This document shows positions 20,200 through 29,117 of a DNA stretch of 63,016 nt, one piece after another; the first letter of the stretch is position 1, and every line of letters starts with the position of its first letter. The translations under genes were made by a program, and so were the position numbers. The notes below the pieces were generated by a model. It worked only from the letters and a program-made list of their open reading frames with translations. It did no database searches and was not told the DNA's origin. Source of the stretch: Mesorhizobium sp. LMG 17147 (GTDB taxonomy: Bacteria; Pseudomonadota; Alphaproteobacteria; Rhizobiales; Rhizobiaceae); NCBI RefSeq assembly GCF_024297145.1, contig NZ_JANCTC010000025.1, positions 1 to 63,016 on the forward strand, given 5' to 3'.

Positions 20200-21567
20200 T
20201 CAGCCTAAACCGACGACCGTGTCGTAGAGCAGCTTGAAGTTGAGCACCAGGATGAGGGCGGCAACCACCCAGGCCAGCACGGCAACGGCGCGGGAAATGG
20301 CGAAATTGCCCATTTTGCGCTTGTCCGAGACGAACTGCACCAGCGGGACGACCGCGAAGGGAAGCTGCATCGACAGGATCACCTGGCTGAAGACCAGCAA
20401 CTGGCCGGTGCCCTTCTCGCCATAGAGGGCGGTGACGACCACCACCGGGATGATGGCGATGCCGCGCGTCAGCAGGCGGCGCGCCCATTGCGGGATGCGC
20501 AGCCGCAAGAAGCCTTCCATCACGATCTGGCCGGCCAGCGTCGCCGTCACCGTCGAGTTCAGGCCGGAGGCAAGCAGCGCCACCGCAAACAGGATGGAAG
20601 CGATGCCGAGGCCAAGCAGCGGCGACAGAAGCTCGAACGCCTGGCCGATCTCACCCACGTCATGATGGCCGGTGCCGTGGAAAGCCACCGCCGACACGAT
20701 CAGGATGGAGGCATTGACGAACAGCGCCAGTATCAGCGCGATGGTCGAGTCGGTCGTCGCCCATTTGATGGCGTCGCGCTTGCCGCGATCGGTGCGCTCG
20801 TAGGCGCGGGTCTGCACGATCGAGGAGTGCAGATAGAGATTGTGCGGCATCACCGTGGCGCCGATGATGCCGATGGCAATGTAAAGCATCGCCGGATTGG
20901 TGACGATCTCGGACGACGGCACGAACATGGCGTGCAGGATGGAGCCGACCGGCGGCGCGGCGGCAAAGATCTGAATGGCGAAGCAGCCGAAGATGACAAT
21001 CAAAAGTGCTATGATGAAGGCCTCGAGGAAACGGAAGCCCTTGTTCATCAGCAGCAGCAGCAGGAAGGCATCGAGCGCGGTGATAATGGCACCGCCGATC
21101 AGCGGAATCCCGAACAGCAGTTGCAAGGCGATTGCCGTGCCAATGACCTCGGCCAGGTCGCAGGCGATGATGGCCAATTCGCAAGCGACCCACAGCATGA
21201 AATTGACCGGTCGCGGATAATAGGCGCGGCACGCCTGCGCAAGGTCGCGGCCGGTGGCGATGCCGAGCCGGGCGGCGAGCGCCTGCAGCAGGATCGCCAT
21301 CAGGTTCGACAACATGATGATGAACAGCAGCGTGTAGCCGAATTGGGCTCCGCCGGCGAGGTCGGTCGCCCAATTGCCCGGATCCATGTAGCCGACCGAA
21401 ACCATGTAGCCCGGCCCCATGAAGGCGAACAGCCGGCGAAGCCAGATCCCCGAATGCGGCACCGCGATCGTTGCGTTGACTTCGCGAAGGCTGGGCTGCT
21501 CGTCGTCCTCCGGGCGGGCAAATCGCCACATGGACCCGGGGGCTGAGGTGGCTTCGGCTTCCGACAT
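20200..21567 (-). CDS. mntH: Nramp-type divalent metal (Mn2+) transporter
   Basis: A 455-residue, roughly eleven-helix Nramp protein that imports Mn2+ (and Fe2+) with protons. Signature motifs are MDPGNWATDLAGG in helix 1 and ATVMPHNLYLHS in helix 6, which carry the metal-binding Asp, Asn and Met. The frame is open to 21627, but that ATG lies inside the putative promoter and operator, so I chose ATG at 21567. It is divergent from a DtxR/MntR-type regulator, which fits manganese-dependent repression. Confidence 0.92.
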   Translation of the reverse strand: MSEAEATSAPGSMWRFARPEDDEQPSLREVNATIAVPHSGIWLRRLFAFMGPGYMVSVGYMDPGNWATDLAGGAQFGYTLLFIIMLSNLMAILLQALAARLGIATGRDLAQACRAYYPRPVNFMLWVACELAIIACDLAEVIGTAIALQLLFGIPLIGGAIITALDAFLLLLLMNKGFRFLEAFIIALLIVIFGCFAIQIFAAAPPVGSILHAMFVPSSEIVTNPAMLYIAIGIIGATVMPHNLYLHSSIVQTRAYERTDRGKRDAIKWATTDSTIALILALFVNASILIVSAVAFHGTGHHDVGEIGQAFELLSPLLGLGIASILFAVALLASGLNSTVTATLAGQIVMEGFLRLRIPQWARRLLTRGIAIIPVVVVTALYGEKGTGQLLVFSQVILSMQLPFAVVPLVQFVSDKRKMGNFAISRAVAVLAWVVAALILVLNFKLLYDTVVGLG

Positions 21568-21627
21568 GAAATGGCTTTCCACTGGAACGATCGATGTTGT
21601 CTCCTTATCTATGCCACGGCTGAACAT

Positions 21628-21643
21628 TATGCAATATGCTATA
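21628..21643. promoter_or_regulatory. Putative MntR box upstream of mntH
   Basis: An AT-rich imperfect palindrome, TATGC-AATAT-GCTATA, lies about 60 bases upstream of the chosen mntH start and 160 bases upstream of mntR. Its location and form fit a metalloregulator site, and -10-like sequences overlap it on the minus strand. Assignment to MntR is inferred. Confidence 0.45.
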
Positions 21644-21802
21644 TTTCATTGTCGGAGCTTTTTCGTGTGGCCACTGGGCCGTGCGGCCGGAACGCAGTGA
21701 CCGCCGGTTGCGCCGGCCACCGAATGGAAATAAACGGCCAGAACAAATAGGGTTCCGTGTTATGACTGCAATGTCGATTCAAACTGCCGGGAGGAGCGCG
21801 TA

Positions 21803-22258
21803 TTGGCGCTGAAGAAAAGACCGGTTCCTCGCGAAAAGCCGCTGCCTGATGCAGAAATCCACTCGGAAGGCTTCAGGCAGACGCGTGAAGCGCGCCGCAG
21901 CGCGCTGGTCGAGGATTATGTCGAGCTCATCGCCGACCTGATCGAGGACGGCAACGAGGCGCGCCAGGTCGATATCGCGGCACGGCTCGGCGTCGCTCAG
22001 CCGACGGTGGCGAAAATGCTGACGCGGCTGTGCGCCGACGGGCTGGTCTCCCGGAAGCCTTATCGCGGCGTGTTCCTGACCGAGGCCGGCCGCAAGGTTG
22101 CGGAAGAGAGCCGCATTCGCCACCAGACGGTCGAGGCCTTCCTGCGTTCGCTCGGCGTCAGTGCCGAGACGGCGCGCATCGACGCAGAGGGCATCGAGCA
22201 TCATGTCAGCGCCGAGACGCTCGAAGCCTTTCGCAAGGCAATAATCGCCGCCCGCTGA
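21803..22258 (+). CDS. mntR: Manganese-responsive transcriptional regulator MntR
   Basis: A 151-residue DtxR-family repressor: an N-terminal winged helix (EDYVELIADLIEDGNEARQVDIAARLGVAQ region and PTVAKMLTRLCADGLV) followed by the dimerisation/metal-binding helices with EGIEHHVS near the end. With Mn2+ bound it represses manganese uptake. The start is TTG at 21803, backed by a strong GGGAGGAG six bases upstream. Divergent from mntH, its expected target. Confidence 0.88.
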   Translation: MALKKRPVPREKPLPDAEIHSEGFRQTREARRSALVEDYVELIADLIEDGNEARQVDIAARLGVAQPTVAKMLTRLCADGLVSRKPYRGVFLTEAGRKVAEESRIRHQTVEAFLRSLGVSAETARIDAEGIEHHVSAETLEAFRKAIIAAR

Positions 22259-22466
22259 AAAACACGTGGCGCGACTTGCTTCCCACGAGCAGGGCGAACG
22301 CCACAGACCCTGCGATGTTCGGCCAGAGCAAACAAGCGTCAGCAAGCATTGCTTGTTCGCACCAAAAATACTGTGACTTGGCGTAACCGTTGAGATAATT
22401 GTTGTCGTGTCCGATCGAACCGGGATACGGCCCGATCGGCCGGAAAATTGCATCACGGGGGTTGCC

Positions 22467-23387
22467 ATGCTCTGGAAGGGCCGTCGTCAGAGTGACAATG
22501 TCGAGGACGAGCGCGGCCAGAGCGGCGGGCTTGGCGGTGGACCGGGGCAGTTTCGCATCCCGATCGGCGGTCGCGCCGGCGGCGGCGGCATGTCGGGCAT
22601 CATTATCGTAGGGTTGATTTTCCTGGCAGGGTGGTATTTCGGCTTCGACCCGAGCCAGATCCTCGATGACAGCGGCTTGCAGCCCGGTGGCGGCGGCCAG
22701 ATCACCGACAATAGTGGCAGCCAGGGCGGCGGCACCGGTGCGCCCGCGTCCGACGAGATGAAGCAGTTCGTGTCGACCGTGCTGGCCGAGACTGAGGATA
22801 CCTGGACCGGTATTTTCCAGTCCGAGGGCCTGACCTATCAGGATCCAAAGCTGGTCCTGTTCAGCGGCCGGATTCGCTCCGCCTGCGGCTCTGCCTCGTC
22901 AGCGGCCGGACCATTCTACTGTCCCAATGATCGCAAGGTCTATCTCGACACCACCTTCTTCCAGCAGCTCGATCAGCAGTTCGGTGCCTCCGGCGATTTC
23001 GCACAGGCCTATGTGATCGCGCATGAGGTCGGCCACCACGTGCAGAACCTCGTCGGCATCCTGCCCAAATTCAACCAGATGCGGCAGAATATGAGCGAAG
23101 CCGACGCCAACCACATGTCGGTGCAGGTCGAGTTGCAGGCCGACTGCTTTGCCGGCATCTGGGCACATTTCACCGGTCAGAAGGGCATCTTGGAACAGGG
23201 CGACATGGCGGAGGCACTGAACGCCGCCAAACAGATCGGCGACGACACGCTGCAGAAGAAGATGCAGGGCTACGTCGTGCCGGAAAGCTTCAACCACGGC
23301 ACGTCGCAGCAGCGGCAGACCTGGCTGGCGCGAGGTTTCCAGAACGGCAAGCTTTCAGACTGCGACACGTTCAACAACCCGATCTGA
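22467..23387 (+). CDS. Neutral zinc metallopeptidase, YpfJ family
   Basis: A 306-residue membrane-anchored protein. A short glycine/arginine-rich cytoplasmic N-terminus leads to one transmembrane helix (about residues 24-42, GIIIVGLIFLAGWYFGF) and then an extracytoplasmic peptidase domain. The zinc site HEVGHH is at about residue 190, with the distal glutamate likely in the VELQADCFAG segment. The WTGIFQSEGLTYQDPKLVLF strand is typical. Substrates are unknown. A longer upstream frame exists; ATG at 22467 gives the usual MxWxGRRxSxNVED start of the family. Confidence 0.9.
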   Translation: MLWKGRRQSDNVEDERGQSGGLGGGPGQFRIPIGGRAGGGGMSGIIIVGLIFLAGWYFGFDPSQILDDSGLQPGGGGQITDNSGSQGGGTGAPASDEMKQFVSTVLAETEDTWTGIFQSEGLTYQDPKLVLFSGRIRSACGSASSAAGPFYCPNDRKVYLDTTFFQQLDQQFGASGDFAQAYVIAHEVGHHVQNLVGILPKFNQMRQNMSEADANHMSVQVELQADCFAGIWAHFTGQKGILEQGDMAEALNAAKQIGDDTLQKKMQGYVVPESFNHGTSQQRQTWLARGFQNGKLSDCDTFNNPI

Positions 23388-23538
23388 GCCGACGGTTTTC
23401 TCGTAATCCGAGAGACTGGATCGCAGTCAGGGGATGTCAGGATGGAAGCACTCTGCCCGTTCCCTCATTGTTCCCAGCGATGTGCTCGCCTATAAAGTGT
23501 GTCCCCGTTCGCTCGGGCGGCCCGAGGAGATAACCATC

Positions 23539-24807
23539 ATGATAGACCCCAAAACCGCCAGGCGGGGCCTTGCGCTTGTTTTCACCACCCTGCTGCTCGA
23601 CGTCATCGGCTTCGGCATCATTATGCCGGTGCTGCCGGCCTATCTCAGGGAATTGACCGGCGTCGGCATCAGCGAGGCGGCTATCGAGGGCGGCTGGCTG
23701 TTCTTCGTCTATGCGGCGATGCAGTTCGTTTTCGCACCGGTGATGGGCGGGTTGAGCGACCGGTTCGGGCGGCGGCCTATCCTGCTCGCCTCGGTGCTGA
23801 CGTTCGCTATCGACAATCTGATCTGCGCTATCGCCTGGTCCTATCCGATGCTGTTCATCGGCCGCGTGCTGGCCGGCATTTCCGGCGCCAGTTATTCCAC
23901 GACATCGGCATTCATCGCCGATATCTCGACCGACGAAAATCGTGCGAAGAATTTCGGGCTGCTCGGCATTGCTTTCGGCGTCGGCTTCGTCATCGGGCCG
24001 GTTCTGGGCGGGTTGCTCGGCACGTTCGGGCCGCGTGTGCCGTTCTATTTCGCTGCCGGGCTTGCCTTCGCAAACTTTCTGATCGCGCTGTTTCTGTTGC
24101 CGGAAACACTTGATAACAAGCACCGTCGCCGCTTCGAGTGGAAACGCGCCAACCCGGTCGGCACGCTCGTCCAGATGCGCAACTACGAAGGTATCGGCTG
24201 GATCGGACTTGTCTTCTTTCTGATGACGCTGGGGCACATGATGTATCCTGCGGTCTGGTCGTTCGTCTCCAGTTATCGCTATGGCTGGAGCGAACAACAG
24301 ATCGGCTTCTCGCTCGGCGCTTTCGGCCTGTGCGGGGCGATCGTCATGGCGACTGTCCTGCCGCGCGTGATCCCTAAGCTTGGCGAGTGGAAGACGGCGG
24401 TAATCGGTCTGGCATTTACCGCACTCAGCGCCTTCGGCTACGCCTTCGCGTCACAAGGCTGGATGATCTATGCAGTGATCGTCGTCGGGTGTCTCGAGGC
24501 GTTGGCCGACCCGCCGCTCAGAAGCCTTGCGGCCGCCAAAGTGCCACCTTCCGCCCAGGGCGAACTCCAGGGCGCAATGACCTCGATCTTCTCGATCACC
24601 TCGATCATCACACCGCTGCTTTATACGGCGATCTTTTCCTGGTTCACGGGCCCGAACGCGCCCGTAGCTTTCGGCGGTGCCCCGTATCTGCTCGGCGCGA
24701 TTTTCCTCACGCTGGCGCTCGTCGTCTTCGTCACCAGGGTGGCCAAGCCGACGCCGAAGGAAGTCAAACGCATGCACGCGCAGGAAGCGGTGACGGACGG
24801 GGCTTGA
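23539..24807 (+). CDS. TCR/Tet-family MFS transporter (TetA-like)
   Basis: A 422-residue, twelve-helix major facilitator protein closest to the tetracycline-efflux branch: helix 1 LLLDVIGFGIIMPVLPAYL, motif A GGLSDRFGRRPIL and motif C-like GPVLGGLLGTFG are all present. Chromosomal members in rhizobia are often annotated as tetracycline-resistance-like without shown resistance. GAGGAGA precedes ATG at 23539. No TetR-type regulator is adjacent, so induction by drug cannot be inferred. Confidence 0.88.
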   Translation: MIDPKTARRGLALVFTTLLLDVIGFGIIMPVLPAYLRELTGVGISEAAIEGGWLFFVYAAMQFVFAPVMGGLSDRFGRRPILLASVLTFAIDNLICAIAWSYPMLFIGRVLAGISGASYSTTSAFIADISTDENRAKNFGLLGIAFGVGFVIGPVLGGLLGTFGPRVPFYFAAGLAFANFLIALFLLPETLDNKHRRRFEWKRANPVGTLVQMRNYEGIGWIGLVFFLMTLGHMMYPAVWSFVSSYRYGWSEQQIGFSLGAFGLCGAIVMATVLPRVIPKLGEWKTAVIGLAFTALSAFGYAFASQGWMIYAVIVVGCLEALADPPLRSLAAAKVPPSAQGELQGAMTSIFSITSIITPLLYTAIFSWFTGPNAPVAFGGAPYLLGAIFLTLALVVFVTRVAKPTPKEVKRMHAQEAVTDGA

Positions 24808-24808
24808 T

Positions 24809-24834
24809 CGGCGCCGGGAGCCCGGCCGGCGCCG
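24809..24834. terminator. Hairpin between convergent tetA-like gene and carA
   Basis: Arms CGGCGCC (24809-24815) and GGCGCCG (24828-24834) with a GC-rich loop lie two bases after the transporter stop. A mixed TTAGTTAAATCCGTTTTT tail follows on the plus strand, so it could end that transcript. Confidence 0.5.
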
Positions 24835-24862
24835 TTAGTTAAATCCGTTTTTACGCAATGCG

Positions 24863-26080
24863 CTAAACACGCTCGGCCAGTGCCGGCTCGCCGCGCTTTT
24901 CGCGGATCAGGTTGACGAAGCGGCGAAACAGATAGTGCGAATCTTGCGGCCCGGGCGAGGCTTCGGGATGATGCTGGACCGAGAAGACCGGTCTGCCGGT
25001 GAGCGCAATGCCGCAATTCGAACCGTCGAACAGCGAGACATGGGTTTCCTCGACGCCGCTCGGCAACGAGTCGGCGTCGACGGCAAAGCCATGGTTCATC
25101 GAGACGATCTCGACCTTGCCGGTGGTGTGGTCCTTGACCGGATGATTTGCGCCATGGTGGCCCTGATGCATTTTTGCAGTCTTGCCGCCCAGCGCCAGCG
25201 CCAGCATCTGGTGGCCGAGGCAGATGCCGAACAGTGGGATATCGGTCTTCAAAAGATCCTGAATGACCGGCACGGCGTAGTCGCCGGTTGCTTCCGGATC
25301 GCCAGGGCCGTTGGATAGAAAAATGCCGTCGGGCCGCATCGCCAGGATCTCCTCGGCGCCGGTTTTTGCCGGCACCACGGTTACCTTGGCGCCGAGGCCG
25401 GCCAGCAGGCGCAATATGTTGCGCTTGACCCCGTAGTCGACGGCAACGACGTGCATCGACGGGTCAGCCTGTTCGCCAAAGCCCTCGTTCCAGGCCCAGG
25501 GCGTCTCGCGCCAGACCGAGGATTGGCCGGAGGTGACCTCCTTGGCCAGATCAAGCCCGATAAGCCCCGACCACGCGGCGGCGCGGCGCTTGAGATCATC
25601 GACGTCGAAGATACCATCGGGCGCGTGCGCGATGACGGCATTTGGCATGCCCTTTTCGCGGATCAGCGTGGTCAGCGCCCGCGTGTCGATGCCTGAAAGT
25701 GCGACGATGCCGCGCTTCTTCAGCCACTGGTCGAGACCGGTTCCGGCGCGATAATTCGACGGGTTGGTGACGTCGGCCTTGAACACGGCGCCGACGGCGC
25801 CGACGCGGGCCAGGGGGTTGAGGTCCTCGATATCTTCGTCGTTTGTGCCGATATTGCCGATATGCGGAAAGGTGAAAGTGACGATCTGGCCGGCATAGGA
25901 TGGGTCGGTGAGGATCTCCTGATAGCCGGTCAGCGCAGTGTTGAAGCAGACCTCGGCGACGGCGGAGCCGGCGGCGCCCAGACCGCGACCCTCGATGACG
26001 GTGCCGTCGGCCAGCACCAGCAGGGCAGTCGGCTTGTCGGTGGCCCAAGGGGGGGGCGATGCGGCGGTCATCGTTGCCAC
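24863..26080 (-). CDS. carA: Carbamoyl-phosphate synthase small subunit
   Basis: The glutaminase subunit that supplies ammonia to CarB. The N-terminal CPSase domain (LLVLADGTVIEGRGLGAAG onward) is followed by a class-I glutamine amidotransferase with the nucleophile in GICLGHQ and the catalytic His/Glu in HHPEASPGP near the end. At 405 residues it is full length. Its partner carB lies 15 kb away on the same strand. A strong hairpin at 26170-26217 sits in the likely 5' leader. Divergent from yqeY. Confidence 0.97.
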   Translation of the reverse strand: MATMTAASPPPWATDKPTALLVLADGTVIEGRGLGAAGSAVAEVCFNTALTGYQEILTDPSYAGQIVTFTFPHIGNIGTNDEDIEDLNPLARVGAVGAVFKADVTNPSNYRAGTGLDQWLKKRGIVALSGIDTRALTTLIREKGMPNAVIAHAPDGIFDVDDLKRRAAAWSGLIGLDLAKEVTSGQSSVWRETPWAWNEGFGEQADPSMHVVAVDYGVKRNILRLLAGLGAKVTVVPAKTGAEEILAMRPDGIFLSNGPGDPEATGDYAVPVIQDLLKTDIPLFGICLGHQMLALALGGKTAKMHQGHHGANHPVKDHTTGKVEIVSMNHGFAVDADSLPSGVEETHVSLFDGSNCGIALTGRPVFSVQHHPEASPGPQDSHYLFRRFVNLIREKRGEPALAERV

Positions 26081-26397
26081 GGCGGCACTCCTAAAGGTGC
26101 GCCCTCAGTCGGCGCAACAAAAAGCGCGAAGCGGCGATCTCACAGCCTCGGCGCGCTAAGTTTTCACGTGTGCATGTCGTTGCCCAAAACAGCTACGCAC
26201 TTTTGGGCGACGTGCACTAGAATTCAGTTCATGCAAGGCCCAGTACATAGGGGAAGGCGCCAAGGCGGTCAATGATGTCAGGAAGTGCGAGCCCGGATTT
26301 ATTTCGTCGAACAATATCAGGGATTTGCCGGTAGTGTCGCATTTGCGTTGGGCTTTCGGCACGGCTATTGTCCGCCGCATTCGAAGGAGAAAGCACT
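26081..26397. other. carA-yqeY divergent intergenic region with hairpin
   Basis: About 317 bases without a gene. The main structure is an inverted repeat at 26170-26217: CGTTGCCCAAAA (26178-26189) pairs with TTTTGGGCGACG (26201-26212), extended by GTGCA/TGCAC (26170-26174 with 26213-26217). It lies about 90 bases before the carA start and would form in the leader RNA if the promoter is upstream of it. No T-run follows. The yqeY side has a GAAGGAGA site before its ATG. Confidence 0.5.
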
Positions 26398-26847
26398 ATG
26401 CGAGGCAAAATCGCCGAATCTCTGAAGAGCGCGATGAAGGCGCAGGACAAGCGCCGGCTGCCGACATTGCGGCTGATCCAGGCGGCCATTCACGACCGCG
26501 ACATCGCCAATCGCGGCGCCGGCAAGGAGCCGGCCAGCGACGACGAGATCCTGCAGATCCTGGCCAAGATGGTGAAGCAGCGCGAGGAATCGGCCAAGGC
26601 GTTCGATGACGGCAAGCGGCCGGAGCTTGCGGCGCAGGAGCGCGACGAGATGGCCATCATCCGCGACTTCCTGCCGACGCAACTGGGCCAGGTTGAGACG
26701 GAAAGCGCCGTCCGTTCCGCGATTGCCGAGACCGGCGCCAGCGGCGTCAAGGACATGGGCAAGGTGATGGCGGCGCTCAAGGAGAAATACGCCGGTCAGA
26801 TGGATTTTTCCAAGGCGAGCGGCATCGTCAAGAGTCTACTCCAGTAA
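26398..26847 (+). CDS. GatB/YqeY domain-containing protein
   Basis: A 149-residue stand-alone YqeY protein, related to the tail domain of the GatB tRNA amidotransferase subunit, thought to bind tRNA; its cellular role is unsettled. Family motifs include the RLPTLRLIQAAIHDRDI stretch, ILAKMVKQREESAKAF and the C-terminal DMGKVMAALKEKYAG...GSGIVK-type ending (here SGIVKSLL). ATG at 26398 has GAAGGAGA upstream. The neighbouring order carA, yqeY then dnaG-rpoD 5 kb on is familiar in rhizobia. Confidence 0.9.
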   Translation: MRGKIAESLKSAMKAQDKRRLPTLRLIQAAIHDRDIANRGAGKEPASDDEILQILAKMVKQREESAKAFDDGKRPELAAQERDEMAIIRDFLPTQLGQVETESAVRSAIAETGASGVKDMGKVMAALKEKYAGQMDFSKASGIVKSLLQ

Positions 26848-26903
26848 GCTGCCGAAGGCTCTTGCCGTCGCGCCCGCAATCCGGCAGCCAAAAGCTCGCG
26901 CCC

Positions 26904-27460
26904 GTGATCGAACTCGTCAAACCGGCGCTTGAACACCTGCCGTCCTACAAGGCGGCTCTCGAGCGTGGCTGGTCGCCGGACAATGTGCGGCTGCTCGACG
27001 CGACGCGCGAGCAGCTTGCGGCTATCGAAAAGGATCCAGCGACTTTCCTTGGCGATCTCGACGATTCCGATGGCAAGGGACCGCCGATCACCTTGCCCGA
27101 CGGTTCGACGGTGCCGCGGCTGCCCGGATTCCGGCGCTGGATCTGGGACGGGGAAGTCGCAGGCTCAATCGGCTTGCGCTGGCAACACGGCACCGCGGCG
27201 CTGCCGTCGCATGTGCTCGGCCACATCGGCTATGCGGTGGTGCCGTGGAAACGGGGACGCGGCTATGCGACCGAGGCGCTGCGGCTGATGCTGGTGGAGG
27301 CGAGGGCTGTTGGCCTGCCCTTCGTCGAAATCACCTGCAAGCCTCACAATGTGCCCTCGCAGAAGGTCGTTCTGGCCAATGGCGGCCGGCTCGTCGGGCG
27401 TTTCTTCGAGGACGCCGCTATGGCGGCGCGGAAAGCCTGCGCTACCGGATCGATCTGTAG
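26904..27460 (+). pseudogene. GNAT family N-acetyltransferase, frameshifted near the end
   Basis: The reading frame from GTG at 26904 (TTG at 26862 is an alternative) encodes an acetyltransferase with IGYAVVPWKRGRGYATEAL, the acetyl-CoA site, and NVPSQKVVLANGGRLVGRFF. After FFEDAA it should continue with YGGAESLRYRIDL and the TAG at 27458-27460, but that text is in another frame; one base is missing near 27418. As it stands the frame runs on to 27602, inside the opposite MFS gene. Restoring the base puts the stops two bases apart, so the break is recent or a sequencing error. Confidence 0.82.
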
Positions 27461-27462
27461 CC

Positions 27463-28668
27463 CTATTCGGCGGCAGCCGGCAGCGGCGGCGCAGCCCGGC
27501 TTCGCCATTCCCAGACATGCGAGGCAAGCGCAACCGCGACCGCGACCAGCATGGCGACCGCGCCAACCACCGGCAGGCTGCGATAGCCATAGCCGGCATT
27601 GAGCATGGCCGCGCCGAGGGATGCGGCGAGCGCGATGCCGACATTGAAGCCCGACGGAATGAGCGACGAGGCAAGATTGGAGGCGTCCGCGGTCCAAGTC
27701 AGTATGCGGGTCTGGATCGGCGTGCCGATGGCGAAGTTGAGGCCGCCCCAGACGAAGATCGCTATCACCATCGGCAGTGGGTAAGAACTGACGGCATAGA
27801 TCAAGGCGAGCATCACCGCCTGCAGGAAAAGCATGGCGATGAGCGACGGCATCAGCTTCCAGTCGGCGAGCCGCCCGCCGACGAAGACGCCGATCGTTGC
27901 GCCGACCCCATTGAGCAAGAGCACCCAAGGTATCCATTTCTCGTCGAGGCCTGTGACCTCAAGCAGCGTCGGCGTGATATAGGTGAACAGGCCGAACTGG
28001 CCGATCATCAGCATCAGCATGATAATGAGCGAGGTCCAGACCTGCTGACGTGCGAGCACGCGGACCTCGCTTCCAAGGCTCACTGACGGGCTCGACGATC
28101 CCGTCTTGCGCGGCAGCAGGGCGCCGATTGCCGCGAAGGCCACCACACCGAGCGCGCACATCACCCAGAATGTTGCACGCCATCCCCAGATGTTGCCGAT
28201 TGCCGTGCCGGCCGGAACGCCGATGACGTTCGATACGGTGAGGCCGGACAGGATCAGCGCCACCGCCATGCCGCGCTGGTCTTCGCGCACAAGGCCGACG
28301 GCCACCACCATGGCAACGCCGAAATAGGCGCCATGCGCCACGGCCACCGCTATCCGCAACAGCAGCATCGAGGCGAAGTCGGGCGCCAGCGCGCAGGCGG
28401 CCTGGCCGATGGTGAAGGCTGCAGTCAGTCCAAGCAGCAGGGCCTTGCGGGAGAACCTTTTGGTGGCGAGCGCCAGCAGCGGGCCGCCGACTGCAATGCC
28501 GCCGGCATAGCCGGAAACGAGATAGCCGGCGGTCGGAATCGCGACGCCAAGGCCATCCGCCACCTGCGGCAGCACGCCGGCGATGACGAATTCGGTGGTG
28601 CCGAAGGCGAAGGCAGCTATGAACAGGGCAATGAGGGGCAGCATGGCGCGAAGGAGATCCTCGGACAA
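27463..28668 (-). CDS. MFS transporter, DHA1 family (AraJ/PbuE-like)
   Basis: 401 residues with twelve predicted helices. The opening ALFIAAFAFGTTEFVIAGVLPQ and TAGYLVSGYAGGIAVGGPL are typical of the AraJ/PbuE branch that exports sugars, nucleosides or drugs. The TTG at 28668 has GAGG six bases upstream and is preferred; ATG at 28644 is possible. Convergent with the frameshifted GNAT gene and followed at 27463 by no obvious terminator. Confidence 0.87.
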   Translation of the reverse strand: MSEDLLRAMLPLIALFIAAFAFGTTEFVIAGVLPQVADGLGVAIPTAGYLVSGYAGGIAVGGPLLALATKRFSRKALLLGLTAAFTIGQAACALAPDFASMLLLRIAVAVAHGAYFGVAMVVAVGLVREDQRGMAVALILSGLTVSNVIGVPAGTAIGNIWGWRATFWVMCALGVVAFAAIGALLPRKTGSSSPSVSLGSEVRVLARQQVWTSLIIMLMLMIGQFGLFTYITPTLLEVTGLDEKWIPWVLLLNGVGATIGVFVGGRLADWKLMPSLIAMLFLQAVMLALIYAVSSYPLPMVIAIFVWGGLNFAIGTPIQTRILTWTADASNLASSLIPSGFNVGIALAASLGAAMLNAGYGYRSLPVVGAVAMLVAVAVALASHVWEWRSRAAPPLPAAAE

Positions 28669-28772
28669 GCTGGCCTCAAACCACGGATGGGGGCAGCGGG
28701 CAATCCAGAAATTGGCGACGCCGCTTTAGCTTTTCTTGATCGCCGGTCTGGCGCCCGCCGCGGAGGCAAGAG

Positions 28773-28982
28773 CTAGGCGGCTGCCTTCCTCCCATAAGGA
28801 ATTTTCAGCCACGCCCGTTCGTGAAGATAATAGAGCAGCGACTTGGTGACGACCTCGGTCAGGCCGATGGCCGCGGCGAGCTTGATGCTTCCGGTCACGA
28901 CGAGCGAGATGATCATCGTGTCGATGGTGCCGGTGACGCGCCAGGAAAGCGCCTTGGCGAAGCTGCGAGAATGGGTGTCCAT
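28773..28982 (-). CDS. DUF2061 membrane protein
   Basis: 69 residues. The SFAKALSWRVTGTIDTMIIS opening and the C-terminal KSLLYYLHERAWLKIPYG are the two conserved blocks of DUF2061, small membrane proteins of unknown function sometimes fused to sulfur-assimilation enzymes. Two hydrophobic segments are visible. A strong GGGAGGAAAG site precedes the ATG at 28982. It stands alone. Confidence 0.88.
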   Translation of the reverse strand: MDTHSRSFAKALSWRVTGTIDTMIISLVVTGSIKLAAAIGLTEVVTKSLLYYLHERAWLKIPYGRKAAA

Positions 28983-29117
28983 CGACTTTCCTCCCGGTAG
29001 ATATGGGACGATCCTTTAGCCGACAGACGGGAAAACGCGCAAAGATAATTTTTTGCGCGGGGCCCACCGCAATTTTCATAGGCGATGTTCTGAAGCTACC
29101 TGGCCTGTGGACGCAAT

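Noticed and set aside
20488..21546. 352-codon plus-strand frame
   Set aside because: Antisense of mntH.
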